A DNA stretch of 64,000 bases from C-114 sp963745405 (GCA_963745405.1 CAVUWY010000002.1:2294001-2358000); one strand, 5' to 3'; numbered from the stretch's first letter, positions 51,194 to 60,722 are shown. Notes: generated from the sequence alone by a model not told the origin. Translations and numbers: made by a program.

Positions 51194-51951
51194 TCAGGCG
51201 GTTCGGCCCGGCGGTCCTCGTCCTCGCCGTCGTCCTGGTCGCCTGGGAGCTCTACGCGCAGACGCTCGGCGGATCGGCGTCCGTCCTCCCGGCCCCATCC
51301 CGGATCCTGTCCGCGCTCTGGGACCAGCGTGACCTGGCCGCGCATCACACGCTCGTCACCCTCGGCGAGACCGTCGTCGGCTTCGCTGTGTCGCTCGTCC
51401 TCGCCATCGCCGTGGCCGTCGCCATGGACCTCGTGCCGGCCCTGCGGCGGGCGATCTACCCGCTCCTCGTCGGCAGCCAGGCCGTGCCGATCCTCGTCGT
51501 CGCCCCGATCCTCGTCCTGTGGTTCGGCTTCGGCCTTTTGCCCAAGGTCGTCGTCATCGTCCTCCTGACGTTCTTCCCGATCGTCGTCGGGCTCCTCGAC
51601 GGCTTCGCCGGCGTTCCGCCGGAGGCATCGGACCTCCTTGAGACGTACGGCGCGTCGCGCCGCCAGGCGCTGGTGGCTCTCCGCTGGCCCGCCGCGCTGC
51701 CGTCGTTCTTCACCGGACTGCGGATCGCGGTGACCTACGCGGTCGTCGGCTCCGTCTACGCCGAGTACATCGGGTCCTTCGATGGGCTCGGGATCTGGAT
51801 CCTCACCTCGTCGAAGGCGTTCCGGGTCGACCTCGTGTTCGGGGCGGTGCTGATCGTGGTCCTGATCTCGGTCGCGGCCTTCGGGGCGGTCGTAGCGCTC
51901 GAGCGACTGCTCGTCCCCTGGGCCGGGCAGGCGAGGCGTGCCCGCCGCTGA
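51190..51951 (+). CDS. thiX: ThiX-like ABC transporter permease
   Basis: The product has about 253 residues and six helices with the permease signature EAASDLLE-like block (PPEASDLLETYGASRRQALVAL) and LRWPAALPSFFTGLRIAVTY. It is the inner-membrane partner of the upstream binding protein. No ATG, GTG or TTG is suitable; CTG at 51190 overlaps the ThiY stop (CTGA) and gives the natural start IRRFGPAVLVLAVVLVAW. No ATPase (ThiZ) gene follows, so the energy subunit must be elsewhere or shared. Confidence 0.88.
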   Translation: MIRRFGPAVLVLAVVLVAWELYAQTLGGSASVLPAPSRILSALWDQRDLAAHHTLVTLGETVVGFAVSLVLAIAVAVAMDLVPALRRAIYPLLVGSQAVPILVVAPILVLWFGFGLLPKVVVIVLLTFFPIVVGLLDGFAGVPPEASDLLETYGASRRQALVALRWPAALPSFFTGLRIAVTYAVVGSVYAEYIGSFDGLGIWILTSSKAFRVDLVFGAVLIVVLISVAAFGAVVALERLLVPWAGQARRARR

Positions 51952-52038
51952 TCCGGCCTGCCGGGAACGGCACCGCTCTGCCATGATCGAGCGAGGATCG
52001 AGCGGGATCCGCAGCGGCCGACTGACGACGGAGGACCG

Positions 52039-53358
52039 ATGGGCGACGGCGGCGGAAAGACGATCGTGTTCTTCCCCGAGGGTGCGTATGGGCCGACGAA
52101 CAACTGCGTCGGCATCGGCGACGTCCTGCGGCGGCGCGGCCATCGTGTCGTCTTCATCGTCGAGGAGAGCTTCGCCGGTACGCTCGAGGCGAAGGGCTTC
52201 GAGGAACGGACGATGCGGCTCGGACCGCCGCCGGCCGAGCCCGAGGTCCCCGGCCAGTTCTGGATCGACTTCATCCGCGACACGGCGCCGGTCTTCCGCA
52301 AGCCGACGATCGAGCAGCTCGGCGAGTTCATCGCCCCGACGTTCTCGGCCCTCATCGACGGCGCGAAGTTCGTCGACGAGCGGCTGCGCGAGATCATCGA
52401 CGAACTGGCCCCCGACGCGATCGTCGAGGACAACGTCGTCGCCTTCCCGGCCCTCGCCGCGTCCGGCCGGCCGTGGGCCCGGATCGCCAGTTGCAATCCG
52501 GCGGAGATCAAGGATCCGGCCGTGCCTCCATTCTCGAGCGGCTACCCGGCCGGCGACCGCAGCGCCTGGCCGGGGTTCCTCGAGGAAGTGAGGCGGACGC
52601 ACGCCGACCTGTGGGCTGACTTCGCCGAGTTCTGCCGCGAGCGCGGCGGCGCACCGCTGAGCTACGGTCCCGAGGGGCCCGACTTCATCGCCGAGTCGCC
52701 CTACCTCAACCTCTACCTGTACCCCGCGGAGGCCGACTACGCCAGGGACCGGCGGCTGCCACCGAGCTGGCACCGGCTGGACTCGTCGGTCCGGGCGACG
52801 GATGTGTCGTGGTCGCTGCCTGAGGCGCTTGCCGGTCGTCCCGGGCCGCTCGTCTACCTCTCGCTCGGCAGCCTCGGCTCGGCGGACGTCGGGCTCATGC
52901 AGCGGCTCGTCGACGTGCTCGGGGCGACGGACAACCGGGTGGTCGTGAGCAAGGGGCCTTTGGCCGACCAGATCCGCCTCCACGACAACATGACGGGGGA
53001 GGGGTTCCTGCCCCAGCCGGCGATCCTGCCCCAGGTCGATCTCGTCATAACTCACGGCGGCAACAACACGGTCACCGAGGCGCTCCATCACGGCAAGCCG
53101 ATGGTCGTCCTGCCGCTGTTCTGGGACCAGGTCGACAACGCCCAGCGGATCGATGAGCTGGGTTTCGGGATCCGCCTCGACACGTACGCCTTCGAGCCAT
53201 ATGAGCTGACGCAGGCTGTCGAGTGGCTCGTCGCCCAGCGCTCTGTCGATCACCTCATGGATCCGATCGCCCGCCGGATCCAGGCCGCTCAGGGCACCGT
53301 CCGCGCAGCCGACCTCGTCGAACGACTCGCCGCGACCGGAGAGCCGGTCCTGGCGTAG
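52039..53358 (+). CDS. GT1-family (UGT/MGT-like) glycosyltransferase
   Basis: The 439-residue protein has a GT-B fold with KTIVFFPEGAYGPTNNCVG in the N-terminal lobe and, in the C-terminal lobe, PLVYLSLGSLGSADVGLM, LPQPAILPQVDLVITHGGNN and KPMVVLPLFWDQVDNAQRI, which form the nucleotide-sugar site. The HGG...P...DQ pattern fits macrolide or sterol glycosyltransferases that use UDP-glucose or similar donors. ATG 52039 is preceded by GGAGG. The acceptor is unknown. A hairpin follows the stop. Confidence 0.9.
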   Translation: MGDGGGKTIVFFPEGAYGPTNNCVGIGDVLRRRGHRVVFIVEESFAGTLEAKGFEERTMRLGPPPAEPEVPGQFWIDFIRDTAPVFRKPTIEQLGEFIAPTFSALIDGAKFVDERLREIIDELAPDAIVEDNVVAFPALAASGRPWARIASCNPAEIKDPAVPPFSSGYPAGDRSAWPGFLEEVRRTHADLWADFAEFCRERGGAPLSYGPEGPDFIAESPYLNLYLYPAEADYARDRRLPPSWHRLDSSVRATDVSWSLPEALAGRPGPLVYLSLGSLGSADVGLMQRLVDVLGATDNRVVVSKGPLADQIRLHDNMTGEGFLPQPAILPQVDLVITHGGNNTVTEALHHGKPMVVLPLFWDQVDNAQRIDELGFGIRLDTYAFEPYELTQAVEWLVAQRSVDHLMDPIARRIQAAQGTVRAADLVERLAATGEPVLA

Positions 53359-53722
53359 CGGCCACGAGGCGCACTGCACTGTTTGCCTTGGCCGGATTGT
53401 GCGGGGCGCACAAGTTCCGAGGGCTTCGATGCCCCACGGTCACCGGCACGTTGCGACGCTGATTGCGAAACGGCCACGGTCCGGTTGCGAAACCCGCGAA
53501 TCATGTGCGGTTCGCATAAACGTGTGGCGTCATAGGCTCGGCGGCGGGCGATCTCTCGCACGAAGCCGCGCGGCTCGGCGGATCCGACCATTCGCGCCGG
53601 CCGATCCATTGCAACCCGATCGAACGCCTGGACGCAACCCGTCGGCCCCATGACCCGACCCCGAGCGCCGCCTACGGTATCGGTGAGGTGGGATCCGGCG
53701 AGGCGGAGCGTGGAGGCGACCG
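53359..53722. other. 364-base intergenic region with a hairpin
   Basis: It holds a perfect hairpin TTGTGCG-GGG-CGCACAA at 53397-53413, 39 bases after the glycosyltransferase stop, and two copies of TTGCGAAAC at about 53463 and 53484. No gene is supported. Confidence 0.5.
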
Positions 53723-55000
53723 TTGAACGAGCTCGTGACGACGATCGGGATCATCCTTGTCGCCTCCGAGATCGGTGGCTGGGCCGCCCACACCGTCCAC
53801 GTCCCACGGGTCGTCGGGCAGATCCTCGCGGGGATCATCCTCGGGCCCACCGTCCTCGGGATACTGCTCCCCGATCAAACCGTCGTCGGGTTGGGAGAGC
53901 TCGGCGCGATCGCGATCCTCGGGCTGGCCGGCCTGGAGACGAACCGCCGAGCCATCCGAAGCGTCGGAAGGGTGGCGTTCTTCACGGCTACGGGCGGCGT
54001 CATCCTGCCGTTCATCGCCGGTGTCGCCCTCGGCCTGGCGGTCGGATTGGCGCCCCACGCAGCGGCCTTCACCGGCGCCATCCTGACGGCCACGAGCGTC
54101 GGTATCACCGCTCGCACCCTGTCTGAGCTCGGGATAGCCGGCGGGCGACCCGCCGCGACCATCCTCGCTGCGGCGGTCATCGACGACATCCTCGGCCTCA
54201 TGGTCCTCGCCGTCATCACGGGCTGGGCGGTCCCGACGGTCGATCCGGTGCTCGTCCTCGTCCCGATGGTCGTGACGGTCCTCGCTGCCGCCGTCGCCAT
54301 GCGATACCTGCCCGTCCACCTCGACCGTGGCCTCGATTCGCTCCACCTCCGCGGCGGAGGGCCTGCCGGGGCGTTCGGCGTGGTCGTCGTCGTCGCCTGC
54401 CTGGTCCAGTCGTTCGGCGGCCTCGCCGGCATCACCGGCGCCTACGTGGCCGGGCTCGCGTTCAGCGACGCACGCCTGGGCCCGAACGTCCGCGAGCACC
54501 TCGAGCGGACCGTCGAGCTCATCTTCGCACCCGCCTTCTTCGTCTCGATCGGGATCGCCGCCGACCTGCGTGCGGCAGGACCGATCTTCCCATTCGTCCT
54601 CGCCCTCATCGCGGTCGCCCTGCTGACCAAGGTCGTCGGCTGCGCCGTCGCCGCGCGGCTGGCGGGGATGGACGGTCCCGAGGCCGGTCTGGTCGGCGTC
54701 GGCATGGCGGCGCGAGGCGAGGTGGCGCTCGTGGCAGCGGCGCTGGGCCTACAGGTCGGCGCGATCGACGCGAGCCTGTACGCGGCGGTCGTGGTCATGG
54801 CCGTCGTAACGACGATCGCGACGCCGATCGGGATGGCGGCCTGGTATCGCCTGATGGCGAGGGTCGAGCCGGGCGAGCGCTGGGCGTTGCCGGCGGCCGC
54901 CGACCGGTTCGCGCGCCGTGCAGGGGAGTCCCTGCAGGGTGCGGCATTCCAATCAGCCGGTGTGCCGGCGATGTCGACCGTCAAGGTCGACATCGAATGA
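53723..55000 (+). CDS. CPA2-family Na+/H+ or K+/H+ antiporter
   Basis: The 425-residue protein has about 12 membrane helices. The CPA2 blocks are HVPRVVGQILAGIILGPTVLG, TATSVGITARTLSELG, ILAAAVIDDILGLMVLAVI (the paired Asp of the ion site) and FAPAFFVSIGIAADL. It exchanges a cation for protons across the membrane. TTG 53723 is the start. The next gene, a TPR protein, begins inside its stop codon (ATGA) and may modulate it. No RCK/TrkA domain is attached. Confidence 0.9.
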   Translation: MNELVTTIGIILVASEIGGWAAHTVHVPRVVGQILAGIILGPTVLGILLPDQTVVGLGELGAIAILGLAGLETNRRAIRSVGRVAFFTATGGVILPFIAGVALGLAVGLAPHAAAFTGAILTATSVGITARTLSELGIAGGRPAATILAAAVIDDILGLMVLAVITGWAVPTVDPVLVLVPMVVTVLAAAVAMRYLPVHLDRGLDSLHLRGGGPAGAFGVVVVVACLVQSFGGLAGITGAYVAGLAFSDARLGPNVREHLERTVELIFAPAFFVSIGIAADLRAAGPIFPFVLALIAVALLTKVVGCAVAARLAGMDGPEAGLVGVGMAARGEVALVAAALGLQVGAIDASLYAAVVVMAVVTTIATPIGMAAWYRLMARVEPGERWALPAAADRFARRAGESLQGAAFQSAGVPAMSTVKVDIE

Positions 55001-55539
55001 CGGCTCCGGTGCCCTCGACCGCACGTGCCGTGGGGGTCGCGCCGGTCGAGACCGCCGTCGACGTGACGCGGCAGCCCGACCTGCGCCAGGCCCTGGCCGC
55101 CCTGTGGCACGAGGATCTCGAGACGGCCGAAGCGGCGTTGCGCGTCGCGATCGAAGTCGCTCCCCAGCACGCCGATGCCCATGCCCTCCTCGGAGCGACG
55201 CTCCTGGCGACCGGGCGGCCCGAGGGGGCGATGCTCGAGATCGAGGAGGCGCTCCGCCTCGACCCGGCGGGTTTCCTGGTCCAGATGAAGGCAGGCGAAC
55301 TCGCTCTGCGATTAGGGGATCCGGGGACGGCCGCCGAACGGTTTCTCGGCGCGCTCCGCGCCTCGGTGCCCGGTTCTCGCGAGGCGCAGGTCGCGACGTC
55401 GGCCCGGGCGTCGGCCCAGCGGGCGTCGGGCAAGTCCATCGAGCATCGGGCGGCGCTGCCGAACTGGATCGCCCGGCTGGTGGGCGAGCGGCGGGTCCCG
55501 GCGCCACGGGGGATGGGGGTCATCGATGTCAGGGAGTGA
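54997..55539 (+). CDS. TPR-repeat protein
   Basis: The 180-residue protein has two or three tetratricopeptide-like helix pairs (LRQALAALWHEDLETAEAAL, HADAHALLGATLLATGRPEG, EEALRLDPAGFLVQMKAGEL), followed by a basic disordered tail. TPR proteins act as adaptors. It is cotranslated with the antiporter (ATGA) and directly precedes the ammonium transporter gene, so it may serve either membrane protein. No catalytic motif is visible. Confidence 0.8.
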   Translation: MTAPVPSTARAVGVAPVETAVDVTRQPDLRQALAALWHEDLETAEAALRVAIEVAPQHADAHALLGATLLATGRPEGAMLEIEEALRLDPAGFLVQMKAGELALRLGDPGTAAERFLGALRASVPGSREAQVATSARASAQRASGKSIEHRAALPNWIARLVGERRVPAPRGMGVIDVRE

Positions 55540-55555
55540 GGAGGGTCGATCGACG

Positions 55556-57241
55556 ATGAGCGACAGCGTTCCACCGGACAGCCGGGCGGGGCACCCCATC
55601 GAGGAGGACCGACGCCGGGAGCGCGGCCGACGCCTGCGGCGACTTCGGCGGGTCGCCGGTGTCCTGGGCGGGCTCGCCCTCATCGCCCTCCTGGTCGGCG
55701 CCTGCGCGAGTGGGCCGGCCTCTGTCCCGAGTCCGGGCGACCCGTCCGGCCTGACGACCGGCAGCGGCACGCAGCTCGTCGGCCTGCCGCCCGGCACGAT
55801 CACCCAGGACGACTACGACACGGCGACCGGGGCGGAGCCGTTCGCGGTCAAGCTCGCGGACCTGGTCGACCAGAACCGGCTCGGTGTCAACTTCACCTGG
55901 CTGCTCATGACGGGGTTCCTCGTCATGTTCATGCAGGCGGGTTTCGCGCTCGTGGAGACCGGCTTCACGAGGGCGAAGAACGCGCTCCACACCATGAGCA
56001 TGAACTTCATGGTCTACGCCATCGGCATCATCGGCTTCTTCTTCGTCGGGTTCGGACTGGCGTTCGGCGGGCTCGGCACGGTGGGAGTCTCGAACCTCGG
56101 CGGGCTCAAGCCGCTGGGCTCGATGCTCTCCGTGTCTATCGGAGGCACGAATTGGGGGATCGCCGGCGGAACCGGTTTCGCCCTGACCGGCGCGTCCTAC
56201 GACGTCGGGGTGATCGCCTTCTTCCTGTTCCAGCTCGTCTTCATGGATACAGCGGCGACGATCCCGACCGGCTCGATGGCCGAGCGCTTCCGGTTCAAGT
56301 CATTCGCGATCTACGCACTGTTCATCTCGGCGATCCTCTACCCGATGTTCGCCAACTGGGCGTGGGGCGGCGGCTGGCTGTCGCAGCTCGGCACCCTGGG
56401 CCTGGGCAGCGGATACGCCGACTTCGCCGGCTCCGGCGTCGTCCACTCGGTCGGTGGCTGGTGCGCCCTCGCCGGCGCCATCGTCATCGGGCCACGGATC
56501 GGCAGGTACGCGCGAGACGGCAAGATCGCCAATCCGATGCCGGGCCACAACCAGATACTGGCCATCCTCGGCACGTTCATCCTCGCCTTCGGCTGGTTCG
56601 GGTTCAACCCGGGCAGCACGTTCGGCGCGGCAGGCAACGGCGCGCTTCGGATCGGGATCATCGCGGTCGTCACGCTGCTCGCGTCCGGGTTCGGAGCGGC
56701 CTCGGCGATGCTCTATACCTGGTGGACGGAGGGCAAGCCGAATCCCGCCATGATGGCGAACGGCATGTTGGCCGGGCTCGTCGCGATCACCGCGCCGAGT
56801 GGCTTCGTCGGCCCGATCGCCGGCTCCATCATCGGCCTCGTGGCCGGGGTCCTCGTCTGCCTGTCGGTCGCGTTCTTCGACCGGATCCGCGTCGACGACC
56901 CCGTCGGGGCGATCTCGGTCCATGGCGTCAACGGATTGTGGGGAGTCCTTGCCGTCGGGATCTTCGCCGACGGCACCGCCAATTACGGTGGTTTCAGCGT
57001 GACCGGGCTCCTATACGGCAACCCGGGCCAGCTACTCGCCCAGATCATCGGCGGTGCCGTGTGCTTCGCCTGGGCGTTCGGCGCCTCGTACGTGTTCTTC
57101 AGGATCCTCGATCGGTTCGTCCCGATGCGGGTGAGCGCGGAGACCGAGATCGGCGGGCTCGATATCCCGGAGATGGGTGCTCTCGGCTACATCCCCATCG
57201 ATCTGCCGGTTCCCGGCGCCGCCGGCGAGGCGGCAGCCTGA
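55556..57241 (+). CDS. amt: ammonium transporter (Amt) with an N-terminal extension
   Basis: The 561-residue protein has an Amt core of 11 helices from about residue 100: FTWLLMTGFLVMFMQAGFAL, LVETGFTRAKNALHTM, DTAATIPTGSMAERF, GSGVVHSVGGWCALAGA with the first pore His, and ISVHGVNGLWGVLAVG with the second. It conducts ammonium or ammonia. Before the core are about 95 extra residues with a basic segment, a helix and a lipobox-like LLVGAC. ATG 55556 follows GAGGAG; ATG 55526 inside the TPR gene is possible. No glnK gene is beside it. Confidence 0.92.
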   Translation: MSDSVPPDSRAGHPIEEDRRRERGRRLRRLRRVAGVLGGLALIALLVGACASGPASVPSPGDPSGLTTGSGTQLVGLPPGTITQDDYDTATGAEPFAVKLADLVDQNRLGVNFTWLLMTGFLVMFMQAGFALVETGFTRAKNALHTMSMNFMVYAIGIIGFFFVGFGLAFGGLGTVGVSNLGGLKPLGSMLSVSIGGTNWGIAGGTGFALTGASYDVGVIAFFLFQLVFMDTAATIPTGSMAERFRFKSFAIYALFISAILYPMFANWAWGGGWLSQLGTLGLGSGYADFAGSGVVHSVGGWCALAGAIVIGPRIGRYARDGKIANPMPGHNQILAILGTFILAFGWFGFNPGSTFGAAGNGALRIGIIAVVTLLASGFGAASAMLYTWWTEGKPNPAMMANGMLAGLVAITAPSGFVGPIAGSIIGLVAGVLVCLSVAFFDRIRVDDPVGAISVHGVNGLWGVLAVGIFADGTANYGGFSVTGLLYGNPGQLLAQIIGGAVCFAWAFGASYVFFRILDRFVPMRVSAETEIGGLDIPEMGALGYIPIDLPVPGAAGEAAA

Positions 57242-57650
57242 CACTCGGCCCGTCCGGGGACCTCCCCTCAGGCCAGCGAAGCAGCGTCGTCCGCCGGGCG
57301 GCGCAGCCGCCGCAAGAGCTGTCGCGAAGGCTGCCGGTCGCGTTCGCCGCAGCGAAGCGGTCGCTCCGATCGTCCATCCTCCGCGCGTCCATCGACGCCG
57401 AACACATGTGGGGCCGCCCTGCGGGGTGGCCTCACTCCACGTCCGGCACATTCCTCGGTCCGTGTCCGATGCCCGTTGCTGGTCGGAGTCCGCGTCCATC
57501 CACGCAGCGGCGGGCCGAGCCGGTCACGCACCGCGCAACCGTGCCGCCTTCTGGACGCTGCGGTGCACAATGAGGGCCTTCCCGAAGCGCCCAATCTCCC
57601 GGCGCCACCGCCCCTCATCGCGGTGACGCCACCGACGACCGGAGGCACCC
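57242..57650. other. 409-base intergenic region
   Basis: I see no gene or strong repeat. Only a weak GGGG-ACCT-CCCC hairpin lies just after the amt stop. Open frames on both strands lack ribosome sites and have random composition. Confidence 0.4.
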
Positions 57651-59096
57651 GTGACCGGAACGCTCGATCGAGTCAAGACCTACCAGCAGTTCATCGACGG
57701 CGCCTGGGTCGACAGTGCCGGCGGCCAGACGCTGGCCGTCGAGAACCCGGCCGACGGTCAGGTCATCGCCAACGTGCCGGCCTCCTCGGACGAGGACGTC
57801 GACCGGGCGGTCAACGCCGCCGCCAAGGCCTTCCAGACGTGGCAGCACACGACGCCGCAGGACCGCAGCCTCATGCTCCTCAAGCTCGCCGACGGCATCG
57901 AGGCGCGGGCCGACGAGATCGGCCGGCTCGAGTCGAAGAACGCCGGCAAGCCGGTCGGCGCGGCCATCGACGAGGTCCCCGTCGTCGTCGACAACCTCCG
58001 CTTCTTCGCCGGCGCGGCGCGGGTCATGGAGGGCAAGGCGGCCAACGAGTACATGAGCGGTCATACCTCGCTCATCCGCCGTGAGCCGGTCGGGGTGGTC
58101 GCCTCCATCGCACCGTGGAACTACCCGATCATGATGGCCGGCTGGAAGATCGGGCCGGCGCTGGCGGCCGGCAACACGGTCGTCCTCAAGCCGTCCGCCC
58201 GGACGCCGCTCACGGCCCTGATCCTGGCCGAGATCGCCGCCGACATCTTTCCCCCCGGCGTGCTCAACGTCCTGACCGGGACCGGCGCCGCCATCGGCGA
58301 TGCGCTCGTCGCTCATCCGAAGGTGGGCATGATCTCGGTCACCGGCGACACCGACACCGGCAAGCACATCGCGAAGACCGCGGCCGAGCGGGTCAAGCGC
58401 CTCCATCTCGAGCTCGGCGGCAAGGCGCCGGTCGTCGTCTTCGACGATGCCGACCTCGATGCGGTCACCGAGAACATCAAGCTCTTCGGCTACTGGAACA
58501 GCGGTCAGGACTGCACCGCCGCCTGCCGGGTCATCACCGGACCCAAGATCTACGACAAGTTCGTCGCGACGCTGGCCGACCAGGTCAAGACGATCAAGTG
58601 GGGCGACCCGGCCGAAGGCGACGATGTCGAGATGGGCTCCCTTATCGCCAAGGCCCAGGCCGACAAGGTCGAGGGCATGGTCGAACGGGCCAAGAAGGGT
58701 GCCGAGATCGTGACCGGCGGCCATCGGCCGTCACGACCCGGCGCCTACTACGAGCCGACCGTCATCGCCGGCCCCGACCAGCGCAGCGAGATCGTCCAGG
58801 ACGAGGTGTTCGGACCGGTCGTCACCGTCCAGCGCTTCAGCGACGAGGACCAGGCGATCGCCTGGGCCAACGACGTCCGCTTCGGGCTGGCCGCCTCGGT
58901 ATGGTCGTCGGACATCGGCAAGGCGATGCGGGTCGCGAAGGCGATCCAGTTCGGCACGGTCTGGATCAACGACCACTTCATGCTCGTCTCCGAGATGCCC
59001 CACGGCGGCTTCAAGGAGTCCGGCTACGGCAAGGACCAGAGCATGTACGCGATCGAGGACTACACGGTCGTCAAGCACGTGATGATCAAGCTCTGA
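57651..59096 (+). CDS. aldehyde dehydrogenase (gamma-aminobutyraldehyde type)
   Basis: The 481-residue NAD(P)-dependent enzyme has VASIAPWNYPIMMAGWKIGP, NTVVLKPSARTPLTAL, the catalytic Glu in LELGGKAPVVVFDDAD, the catalytic Cys in GQDCTAACRV and EVFGPVVTVQRF. The WNYP and GQDCTA context resembles the aminobutyraldehyde and betaine aldehyde dehydrogenases of polyamine breakdown. It forms acids from aldehydes. GTG 57651 is used. The substrate remains inferred. Confidence 0.92.
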   Translation: MTGTLDRVKTYQQFIDGAWVDSAGGQTLAVENPADGQVIANVPASSDEDVDRAVNAAAKAFQTWQHTTPQDRSLMLLKLADGIEARADEIGRLESKNAGKPVGAAIDEVPVVVDNLRFFAGAARVMEGKAANEYMSGHTSLIRREPVGVVASIAPWNYPIMMAGWKIGPALAAGNTVVLKPSARTPLTALILAEIAADIFPPGVLNVLTGTGAAIGDALVAHPKVGMISVTGDTDTGKHIAKTAAERVKRLHLELGGKAPVVVFDDADLDAVTENIKLFGYWNSGQDCTAACRVITGPKIYDKFVATLADQVKTIKWGDPAEGDDVEMGSLIAKAQADKVEGMVERAKKGAEIVTGGHRPSRPGAYYEPTVIAGPDQRSEIVQDEVFGPVVTVQRFSDEDQAIAWANDVRFGLAASVWSSDIGKAMRVAKAIQFGTVWINDHFMLVSEMPHGGFKESGYGKDQSMYAIEDYTVVKHVMIKL

Positions 59097-59108
59097 TCGT
59101 CGGCGGCC

Positions 59109-59124
59109 GCGCGCTCGGGCGCGC
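59109..59124. terminator. GC-rich hairpin between convergent genes
   Basis: GCGCGC-TCGG-GCGCGC (extendable by one pair) with a tetraloop lies in the 69-base gap between the convergent aldehyde dehydrogenase and acyl-CoA dehydrogenase genes. There is no T-run, so it is a weak terminator call. Confidence 0.35.
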
Positions 59125-59165
59125 GTTCGGCCGGGCCGCGGGTGGGGCGCGCGCGCCGGCAGCCG

Positions 59166-60344
59166 TCAGGAGAAGGCGTCGAGGCCGGTGATCGCCTTGC
59201 CGACGATGAGCTGGTGGACCTCGGCCGTGCCCTCGTATGTCAGGACCGACTCGAGGTTGTTGGCGTGGCGGAGGACCGGGTACTCGAGGGTGATGCCGTT
59301 CGCCCCGAGGATCGTCCGGGCCTCGCGGGCGATGGCCAGCGCCTCCCGGACATTGTTGAGCTTGCCGAGGCTGACCTGCTCGGGCCGGATCCGGCCGTCG
59401 TCCTTCAGCCGGCCGAGATGGAGGGCGAGCAGCAGCCCCTTCTCGAGCTCGACGAGCATGTCGGCGAGCTTGCGCTGGGTGAGCTGGAAGCCGCCGATCG
59501 GGCGGCCGAACTGGCGCCGCGTCGTCGCGTAGTCGAGAGCCGACTCGTAGCAGGCGCGGGCCGCCCCCATCGACCCCCAGACGATGCCGTAGCGGGCCTC
59601 CGAGAGACATGAGAGGGGGCCCTTGAGGCCCTTGACGCCCGGCAGGACCGCGCTCGCCGGGAGGCGACACTCCTCGAGGATGAGTTCGGAGGTCACGGAC
59701 GCCCGCAGCGACAGCTTGTGGTGCATGTCGCGGGTCGTGAAGCCGGTGGTGCCGCGGGGGACGACGAAACCGCAGATGCCGTCTTCTGTCTGGGCCCAGA
59801 CGACCGCGACGTCGGCGATGCCGCCGTTAGTGATCCACATCTTGGTCCCGGACAGGATCCAGTCGGCGTCGTCACCGGCGCCCGCCCGGCGGGCCGACGT
59901 CCGCATCGAACCAGGGTCGGAGCCGGCGTCCGGCTCGGTGAGGCCGAAGCAGCCGATGGCCTCGCCGCGGGCCATCCGCGGCAGCCACTCCTCCTTCTGG
60001 GCGTCGGAGCCGAACTTCCAGATCGGGAACATCGAGAGCGAGCCCTGGACGCTGACCGCGCTGCGGAAGCCCGAATCGCCGGCCTCGAGCTCGAGGCACG
60101 CCAGGCCGTACGAGACGGCACTCGCCCCGGCGGTCCCGTAGCCGCTCAGGTGCATCCCGAGGAGGCCGAGCTCGCCGAGGCGCGGGAACAGCTCGCGCGG
60201 GAAGACGCCGCGCTCGTACCAGTCCTCGATGCCGGGCAGGACGGTCGACTCGACCCAGTTTCGGACGGTGTCGCGGACGAGCAGCTCCTCGCCGCTGAGG
60301 AGGAAATCGATAGCCAGGAAGTCCCGGGGATCCGGCGCGTTCAC
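59166..60344 (-). CDS. acyl-CoA dehydrogenase, glutaryl-CoA dehydrogenase-like
   Basis: The 392-residue flavoenzyme has IGCFGLTEPDAGSDPGSM, KMWITNGGIADVAVVWA, ARYGIVWGSMGAARACYE, TTRRQFGRPIGGFQLTQ and the catalytic Glu in LTYEGTAEVHQLIVGKA. The ARYGIVWGSMGAA and YEGT context is typical of the glutaryl-CoA dehydrogenase clade, which makes crotonyl-CoA from glutaryl-CoA in lysine and tryptophan breakdown. Electrons go to ETF. The gene stands alone on the minus strand, divergent from mutY. Confidence 0.92.
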   Translation of the reverse strand: MNAPDPRDFLAIDFLLSGEELLVRDTVRNWVESTVLPGIEDWYERGVFPRELFPRLGELGLLGMHLSGYGTAGASAVSYGLACLELEAGDSGFRSAVSVQGSLSMFPIWKFGSDAQKEEWLPRMARGEAIGCFGLTEPDAGSDPGSMRTSARRAGAGDDADWILSGTKMWITNGGIADVAVVWAQTEDGICGFVVPRGTTGFTTRDMHHKLSLRASVTSELILEECRLPASAVLPGVKGLKGPLSCLSEARYGIVWGSMGAARACYESALDYATTRRQFGRPIGGFQLTQRKLADMLVELEKGLLLALHLGRLKDDGRIRPEQVSLGKLNNVREALAIAREARTILGANGITLEYPVLRHANNLESVLTYEGTAEVHQLIVGKAITGLDAFS

Positions 60345-60430
60345 CCGCCGATGCTACCGGACGGCACGGCCGTCGGGCTCGGTCGGGCGGCGGCCGTCGG
60401 CCGGGTCGATCCGCGGCCATCAGACCCGAT

Positions 60431-60685
60431 TCGGCTGCCATATGCACCGCCGGCGAACACTGAGTGGCCCGCGGGCTCGGTCGGCTGCCATATGCGCCGC
60501 GGGCGGACACTAGGTGGCCGGCGATGGCCAGTTGGACGTGGCGCTCGGGTTGGCCACGCTCCCGTGCGACTCAACCGCGCTCAGGCGGGGCATCGAGCAC
60601 CGCGTAACGATCACAGGGCGAACAAATGGCAGCGGATCGGCTTCCGCGGCGCCCTAACGATCGCAGGGCGAACGAATGGCAGCGG
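60431..60685. repeat. two pairs of imperfect direct repeats, each spaced 50 bases
   Basis: Pair A (60431-60469 and 60481-60519) shares TCGGCTGCCATATGC at its start, 34 of 39 bases identical. Pair B (60605-60635 and 60655-60685) shares TAACGATC and AGGGCGAAC, ending AATGGCAGCGG, 29 of 31 identical. Both pairs have a 50-base period. A contains GCTGCCAT and B contains its reverse complement ATGGCAGC, so A and B are partly inverted copies. They fill the 378-base divergent region before mutY. No other feature is seen there. Confidence 0.65.
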
Positions 60686-60722
60686 CAGGGCGACCGGACG
60701 CCGCTGCGGCTACGCTCCGGCG

